From RGIG8748 sp045539515 (GTDB taxonomy: Bacteria; Bacillota; Clostridia; UMGS1810): DNA of 64,000 nt. Below are positions 59,741-64,000 of this stretch, one piece after another; position 1 is the stretch's first letter; every line of letters begins with the position of its first letter. The DNA lies in NCBI GenBank assembly GCA_045539515.1, contig JAZQFN010000009.1, positions 10,683 through 74,682 on the forward strand, in the 5' to 3' direction. Below the pieces are notes generated by a model, which was not told the DNA's origin, did not search any database, and saw only the letters and a program-made list of their open reading frames with translations. A program made the translations under genes and the position numbers.

Positions 59741-61726
59741 ATGTTAAGATTTGAAGATTACATTATAAGCTCTGCAGAAATACTTGAAAATAACCCTCTG
59801 CCGGATATAAAGAACAACACCTACATTCACGCAAGCTACGAAATAACCGACAATGTAACGGCTGAAGAACGCACCCACATTGGTAAGGGTATGCTAAATA
59901 CCATTCTCCCCTACAAAATGCAGGATAACTACACCCGCACGCTCAAACCCAAAACATACAAAGCGGCAATACTGGAAAATGAGTATTTAAAGGCAATATT
60001 CCTGCCCGAACTTGGCGGCAGACTGTGGTCACTTTACGATAAAAAGATGAATATGGAGCTCCTCTATGTAAACAAGGTTTTTCAGCCCGGAAACCTTGCC
60101 TTGAGAAACGCATGGTTTTCCGGAGGTGTGGAATGGAATGTGGGCATAAAAGGTCACAACCCATTAACCTGTGAAACTCTCTTTGCAGAAAGCATTGACG
60201 GAAAAATACTCAGAATGTACGAATATGAAAGAATAAGAGATATTGTATACTCTCTGGAAGCCACATTAGACGAGGACAAGCTTTTTATAAAGGTAAATAT
60301 TGAAAACACCTCTGACAGCGAAAAATATATGTATTGGTGGTCAAACATTGCGGTGCCGGAAGAAAAAGGAACAAGGGTAATAGTACCTGCCGACGAAACC
60401 TTCCGCTGTTTTTACAACAGCGACCACTATGTACTGGACAAATGCCAAAATCCCCTTGCGGAAAGTACAGACATATCCTATCCCCAAAATTTAAGCATAT
60501 CTCAAGACTTTTTTTATAAAATACCCAAGGAAAAGGAAAAATGGATTACAAGCTTAAACAAAGAGGGCAAAGGTCTTGCACAGTTCTCCTCGGACATACT
60601 CTTTGGAAGAAAAACCTTTCTGTGGGGTATGGGCAAAGGCGGCTACCGCTGGAACAACTGGCTCTCCCACTCTGACGAAAGATACATAGAAATTCAGGCA
60701 GGGCTTATGCACACCCAGCTTGAACACTTTGCAATGCCGAAAGAGTCCGGCATTTCATGGTATGAATGTTACACAGGACTTAATTGCAACCCACAAAAGG
60801 CACACAGCAAAGACTGGTCTGTTGCCAAAGAAGAAGCACATAGTGCCATAGAGGCTAAATTCCACATTAAAGACATAGACAACTATTGTAAAAACCTCTT
60901 TAATGGCAAAAATGCAGTTTGCAAAATAACCGGCTCCGGCTGGGGTTATGTGGAAAACCTGGCAAGAAATGCCCAAGGCAAGAAACCAATAAGCAGCCTT
61001 AAATTCTATAAAGAATCTGCAACCGAAGAAGAACAGATATGGATAAGCCTTATTGAAAGGGGCATATTCCCCAAAGCGGACAAAAAGAAGGCTCCTGTAA
61101 GCTATATGGTATCTCCCTACTGGTACAAGCTCCTTGAAAAATCAGCCGAAAAAGAAGAAAACAACCACTGGCACACCTACTATCAGCTCGGCGTTATGGC
61201 ATATGCCAACGGTGACACCGAAAAGGCTGTGGAGCACTTCCAAACTTCTGCTGAACTCACCCCTAACGCCTGGGCTTTAAGATGTCTTTGCTACATATAC
61301 AAAAACGAATACAAGGACAATGACCTTTGCAAAGATTACCTTTACCTTGCAATGGAAACCGAAACAGAGCACAGAGCCCTTTACTTAAACTATCTTGAAG
61401 TGCTTTGCTACCTTGGAGAATACAAAAAATGTCTTAAAACCATTGCCGGACTAAAAGAAAAATATCAAAGCATAGGCAGAGTACAGCTTTATAAAGCAAT
61501 TGCACTTATGAATCTCGGTGAGCTGAAAAAAGCCTGTCAAATCCTTAAAAGCGGATTTATTATGCCGGATATAAAGGAAGGGGAACTTGCCGTATCCGAC
61601 ATATGGTTTAAGCTCTATACCCTTGTACTTAGAGAGGAATATCCCAATGCATCGGAAGAAGACATCAAAAAGCTTCTGGGAGAAAAATATCCTCTGCCCG
61701 ACGACCTTGACTTCAGAATGCATTAA
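59741..61726 (+). CDS. DUF5107 domain protein with C-terminal TPR repeats
   Basis: A 661-residue cytoplasmic protein. The N-terminal ~330 residues match DUF5107, a galactose-mutarotase-like sugar-binding fold (YLKAIFLPELGGRLWSLYDK; MYWWSNIAVPEEKGTRVIVP). The rest has tetratricopeptide helices (YYQLGVMAYANGDTEKAVEH; ALYLNYLEVLCYLGEYKKCL). I start at ATG 59741, 8 bases after AAGGAG, because the upstream GTG overlaps the stop. It may be a glycosidase or epimerase acting on large oligosaccharides, or a scaffold. Confidence 0.8.
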   Translation: MLRFEDYIISSAEILENNPLPDIKNNTYIHASYEITDNVTAEERTHIGKGMLNTILPYKMQDNYTRTLKPKTYKAAILENEYLKAIFLPELGGRLWSLYDKKMNMELLYVNKVFQPGNLALRNAWFSGGVEWNVGIKGHNPLTCETLFAESIDGKILRMYEYERIRDIVYSLEATLDEDKLFIKVNIENTSDSEKYMYWWSNIAVPEEKGTRVIVPADETFRCFYNSDHYVLDKCQNPLAESTDISYPQNLSISQDFFYKIPKEKEKWITSLNKEGKGLAQFSSDILFGRKTFLWGMGKGGYRWNNWLSHSDERYIEIQAGLMHTQLEHFAMPKESGISWYECYTGLNCNPQKAHSKDWSVAKEEAHSAIEAKFHIKDIDNYCKNLFNGKNAVCKITGSGWGYVENLARNAQGKKPISSLKFYKESATEEEQIWISLIERGIFPKADKKKAPVSYMVSPYWYKLLEKSAEKEENNHWHTYYQLGVMAYANGDTEKAVEHFQTSAELTPNAWALRCLCYIYKNEYKDNDLCKDYLYLAMETETEHRALYLNYLEVLCYLGEYKKCLKTIAGLKEKYQSIGRVQLYKAIALMNLGELKKACQILKSGFIMPDIKEGELAVSDIWFKLYTLVLREEYPNASEEDIKKLLGEKYPLPDDLDFRMH

Positions 61727-61731
61727 TATGC

Positions 61732-61773
61732 AAAGTAAACCCATAATTTTTGAAAATTATGGGTTTACTTTAT
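61732..61773 (+). terminator. Terminator after the DUF5107 gene
   Basis: AAGTAAACCCATAATTTT and AAAATTATGGGTTTACTT form an 18-bp stem around a TG loop, followed by TATTTT. Its 3' arm contains the -35 of the next promoter. Confidence 0.85.
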
Positions 61774-61792
61774 TTTAAAGATACGTTATAAT
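61764..61792 (+). promoter_or_regulatory. Promoter of the GH20-like gene, overlapping the preceding terminator
   Basis: TTTACT (61764-61769), 17-base spacer, perfect TATAAT (61787-61792). The -35 lies inside the terminator stem, so readthrough transcription and initiation share sequence. Confidence 0.65.
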
Positions 61793-61835
61793 TTTGAATG
61801 TAAAACAATCCCCACTTCATACAGGAGGAAAAACA

Positions 61836-63686
61836 ATGAAACTTAATTTTAATGTGGATTCAAAATTCCAAAAAGGTATTGAAAGGCTTACAAAAATCCT
61901 TGGATACGAAATATCCAATGAAGGCATAAGCCTTTGCGCAGTAGAGGGTGAAAGAATTGGCGCAAGCTTAAAAGACGGCAAAGGCACCATATACTACAGC
62001 AAAACAAACCACTTTTTCCGTGAGCTTTCTGTATTTGTGCAGAATGCTTCCAAAAATAATGAATTTGACATAACCGAAGACGGTTACTTTGAAACCATGG
62101 GTCTTATGATGGACGCATCCCGTGCGGCAGTACAGACTGTGGAAACCGCCTGCTCACTTATGGACTACCTTGCAGTTATGGGCTACAACCTGTTTATGCT
62201 TTATACCGAAGATATAATAGAAATGAAAAACCGTCCCTACTTTGGCTATATGCGCGGAGTATATACCAAAGAGGATGTAAAGAAGATTGACGACTACGGC
62301 TATGACTACGGCATAGAGGTTATACCATGCATAGAGTGCTACGGTCACATGGCAAAGTATCTTTACTGGGACGAAGCAGCTCCCATTAAAGACACAGCTT
62401 CGGTACTCCTTGCAAGAGAGGAAAAAACATTTGAATTTCTTGATGAACTTATAGAAAACGTTTCATCATGCGTACGCTCTAACAGAATACATATAGGTAT
62501 GGACGAAGCCTGGGATATGGGCAGAGGCAAATTCCTAACCAAGCACAAATATGTACCGCCTATTGAAATATTCAATGAGTATATGGAAAGGCTCATCGGC
62601 ATAACCGATAAATATAATCTTAAACCCATGATGTGGAGTGATATGTACTTCAGAGCAAGCAACGACCACGATGCATACTATGAAGAGGACATTATAGTGT
62701 CCGAAGAAACCAAAAAGAGTATTCCCAAAGGTGTTGAACTTGTGTTCTGGCACTACGGCGAAGGGCCCGGTTGCGATGACTATATGCTTAAAAAGCACGT
62801 TGAGCTTAACCGTGAGGTAATATTTGCAGGTGGTCTTTGGAGCTGGTCGGGACACTTCCCCGAGCACAACTACAGCTACCTCACTCACAAAGAAAGTCTT
62901 GAAGCCTGCCGTAAAAACGGTGTTAAACAGATGATGACAACCCTGTGGCTGGACGATAACTCCGAGTGCGACATATTTGCAAATCTCTTTGGGCTTTCCT
63001 TTGTGGCAGAGCTTTGCTACTCCGAGAATGAGCCTTCAAAGGACAGTTTAAAAGAACGCTTTGAAGCTACCACCGGCGGAAGCTATGATGCCTTCTACCT
63101 TATGAGTAAATACCATAACAAATTCTTTGAAGGACAGACCTTTGACCATTTCCACAACAGATTTATGGGTAAGTGCCTTTTCTGGCAGGATATACTTCAG
63201 GGAACATATGACGAAAACCTTTTCCGTCAGCCAATGGCAGAGCATTATAAAGAGTGTGCCAAGGAAATGTCCGCATACAGCGGAAAGTGGAATTATCTGT
63301 ATGACTTTGCAGAAAAGGTGTTCAATTACCTTGCAGTTAAGTGCGAAATTGCCGAAAAGCTCTACCCTGCATATCAGGCAAAAGACACCTCTACACTCAA
63401 GGCAATATCGGAAACACTTCTTCCAAAGCTTAAGGAAACATTGTTAACCGTATATAACACTCACCGTGATATGTGGTTTAAATCCTACAAAACAATCGGT
63501 TGGAGCGGTCTTGACCTTCGCTACGGATATATGATTAACCGATGCGACACTTCCAAAATAATCTTGGATAACTACTTAAACGGAAAAACCGACTTTATAG
63601 AAGAACTTGAGATTCCCAGATACTACAGAGATGTGTCAGGATTTTCAAAGTTCCCCCATATTACATTTCCCATTACCAATATTTAA
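61836..63686 (+). CDS. GH20-type beta-N-acetylhexosaminidase-like protein
   Basis: A 616-residue protein, no signal peptide. The TIM barrel starts near residue 85 (YFETMGLMMDASRAAVQTVE) and includes ECYGHMAKYLYW and IHIGMDEAWDMG with D223-E224, the GH20 catalytic pair. A ~200-residue helical C-terminus follows. GH20 enzymes remove terminal GlcNAc/GalNAc by substrate-assisted catalysis. I start at ATG 61836, 7 bases after AGGAGG. Confidence 0.85.
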   Translation: MKLNFNVDSKFQKGIERLTKILGYEISNEGISLCAVEGERIGASLKDGKGTIYYSKTNHFFRELSVFVQNASKNNEFDITEDGYFETMGLMMDASRAAVQTVETACSLMDYLAVMGYNLFMLYTEDIIEMKNRPYFGYMRGVYTKEDVKKIDDYGYDYGIEVIPCIECYGHMAKYLYWDEAAPIKDTASVLLAREEKTFEFLDELIENVSSCVRSNRIHIGMDEAWDMGRGKFLTKHKYVPPIEIFNEYMERLIGITDKYNLKPMMWSDMYFRASNDHDAYYEEDIIVSEETKKSIPKGVELVFWHYGEGPGCDDYMLKKHVELNREVIFAGGLWSWSGHFPEHNYSYLTHKESLEACRKNGVKQMMTTLWLDDNSECDIFANLFGLSFVAELCYSENEPSKDSLKERFEATTGGSYDAFYLMSKYHNKFFEGQTFDHFHNRFMGKCLFWQDILQGTYDENLFRQPMAEHYKECAKEMSAYSGKWNYLYDFAEKVFNYLAVKCEIAEKLYPAYQAKDTSTLKAISETLLPKLKETLLTVYNTHRDMWFKSYKTIGWSGLDLRYGYMINRCDTSKIILDNYLNGKTDFIEELEIPRYYRDVSGFSKFPHITFPITNI

Positions 63687-63705
63687 AAGTATTAAAAGCA
63701 ACAAA

Positions 63706-63748
63706 AAGGGACTGTAAATTAATTCAGCGAATTAATTTACACTCCCTT
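63706..63748 (+). terminator. Long hairpin after the GH20-like gene, at the IS boundary
   Basis: A 20-bp stem with one mismatch: AAGGGACTGTAAATTAATTC (63706-63725), loop AGC, and the reverse complement at 63729-63748. No T-run follows. It may terminate the gene, or be the structured target next to which the IS200-type element inserted. Confidence 0.6.
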
Positions 63749-63749
63749 A

Positions 63750-64000
63750 GGGAATAGGAAAAAACGATTCAGAATTGTCAAATCATAACCACCCGTCAAA
63801 CGGGTGGTTTGCACTAAGGCTATAAGCCTTTGCTACCGGCCAGCGACTCAAGTCGCTGCCTTTCACATTTGTTCAAGCCCATTGCCTTTGCCGCTTTCGC
63901 CGCCCTTTAAAGGGCGTTCGTATTACCTGCCACCCTTAAAAGGGTCTTCATATTCTTTCACACTTAACTTATCTATTGCAATATCTCTTTTTTCTTGGTC
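63750..64000 (-). mobile_element. IS200/IS605-type insertion sequence, right part
   Basis: Beyond the hairpin lie the stem-loop ACCACCCG/CGGGTGGT, the palindrome AGCGACTCAAGTCGCT and GCCCTTTAAAGGGC, then the C-terminus of a TnpA transposase on the minus strand. Multiple short palindromes plus the TnpA tail are the pattern of IS200-type ends. The left end and most of tnpA lie outside the window; the exact element boundary, near 63750-63770, is an estimate. Confidence 0.7.
63923..64000 (-). CDS. tnpA: IS200-type transposase TnpA, C-terminal fragment
   Basis: The last 25 residues, ending in DKLSVKEYEDPFKGGR and TAA at 63925-63923, match the tail of TnpA (HUH/Y1 transposase) of IS200-like elements in Clostridia, as I remember them. 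The catalytic HUH and Tyr residues are beyond the window edge. Confidence 0.75.
   Translation of the reverse strand, partial: DQEKRDIAIDKLSVKEYEDPFKGGR

Noticed and set aside
63780..63920. Several short palindromes in tandem, at first like a CRISPR array or attachment sites
   Set aside because: The palindromes differ from one another in sequence and spacing and lie beside a TnpA tail, as in IS200-type ends.

Overview
The window looks like a chromosomal segment of a low-GC, spore-forming member of the Clostridia, probably a gut or fermenter Oscillospirales-type organism. The evidence is an alpha/beta-type small acid-soluble spore protein, SpoIIID, a CD1247-type acidic zinc-ribbon protein, the infC-rpmI-rplT operon with an L20-type leader, MurT/GatD, CdaA/CdaR, strong AGGAGG ribosome sites and dense TTGACA/TATAAT promoters. 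No phage, CRISPR array, tRNA or rRNA was seen. The right edge cuts into an IS200-type insertion sequence.

Layout. Positions 1-1037: a 5'-truncated Orn/Lys/Arg decarboxylase. 1039-1800: two protein remnants (ribbon-helix-helix-like and AraC C-terminus) and a strongly structured candidate non-coding RNA on the minus strand. 1.8-4.0 kb: radA, an acidic lipoprotein and a SASP. 4.1-7.0 kb: a sugar isomerase-like TIM barrel and a GHL6-type glycoside hydrolase. 7.3-7.8 kb: a CYTH protein.

7.9-34.1 kb is one large extracellular polysaccharide locus read on the minus strand from a consensus promoter at 34.2 kb. It has a DegT aminotransferase, an initiating phosphoglycosyl transferase, a block of three ATP-grasp proteins plus an ornithine-cyclodeaminase-like enzyme, four intact GT4 glycosyltransferases and one truncated stub, two TupA-like ATP-grasp proteins, a polysaccharide deacetylase, a polymerase/ligase (Wzy-like), a pyruvyl transferase, a flippase (Wzx), a nitroreductase, an acetyltransferase, and a sugar-nucleotide block (galacturonokinase-like, nucleotidyltransferase, UDP-sugar 4-epimerase, UDP-glucose dehydrogenase). 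The sugar block predicts two converging routes to UDP-galacturonate. A DUF3800 gene interrupts the locus.

34.4-38.4 kb: a 31-residue ORF, spoIIID with a recognisable sigma-E-like promoter, a second sugar nucleotidyltransferase, a zinc-ribbon membrane protein, a cytoplasmic subtilisin-like protease whose ribosome site lies in a hairpin, and the CD1247-type protein. 38.5-46.1 kb is housekeeping on the minus strand: efp, pepP-like peptidase, nth, cdaR-cdaA, an iron alcohol dehydrogenase, an rRNA/tRNA methyltransferase, rplT, rpmI and infC, the last apparently starting at AUC. 46.2-49.4 kb: exported surface proteins, one apparently split by an in-frame amber codon. 49.5-54.3 kb: an amidohydrolase, a DUF4091 glycosidase-like protein, a DUF4397 protein and an unrecognised propeller-like protein. 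54.4-57.5 kb (plus): a PTS EIIC-like permease and murT-gatD. 57.7-63.7 kb (plus): three large cytoplasmic carbohydrate-active proteins (DUF6067-like, DUF5107-TPR, GH20-like). 63.7-64.0 kb: the IS200-type end.

All domain calls come from reading the translations by eye and from memory of the families; no database search was possible.
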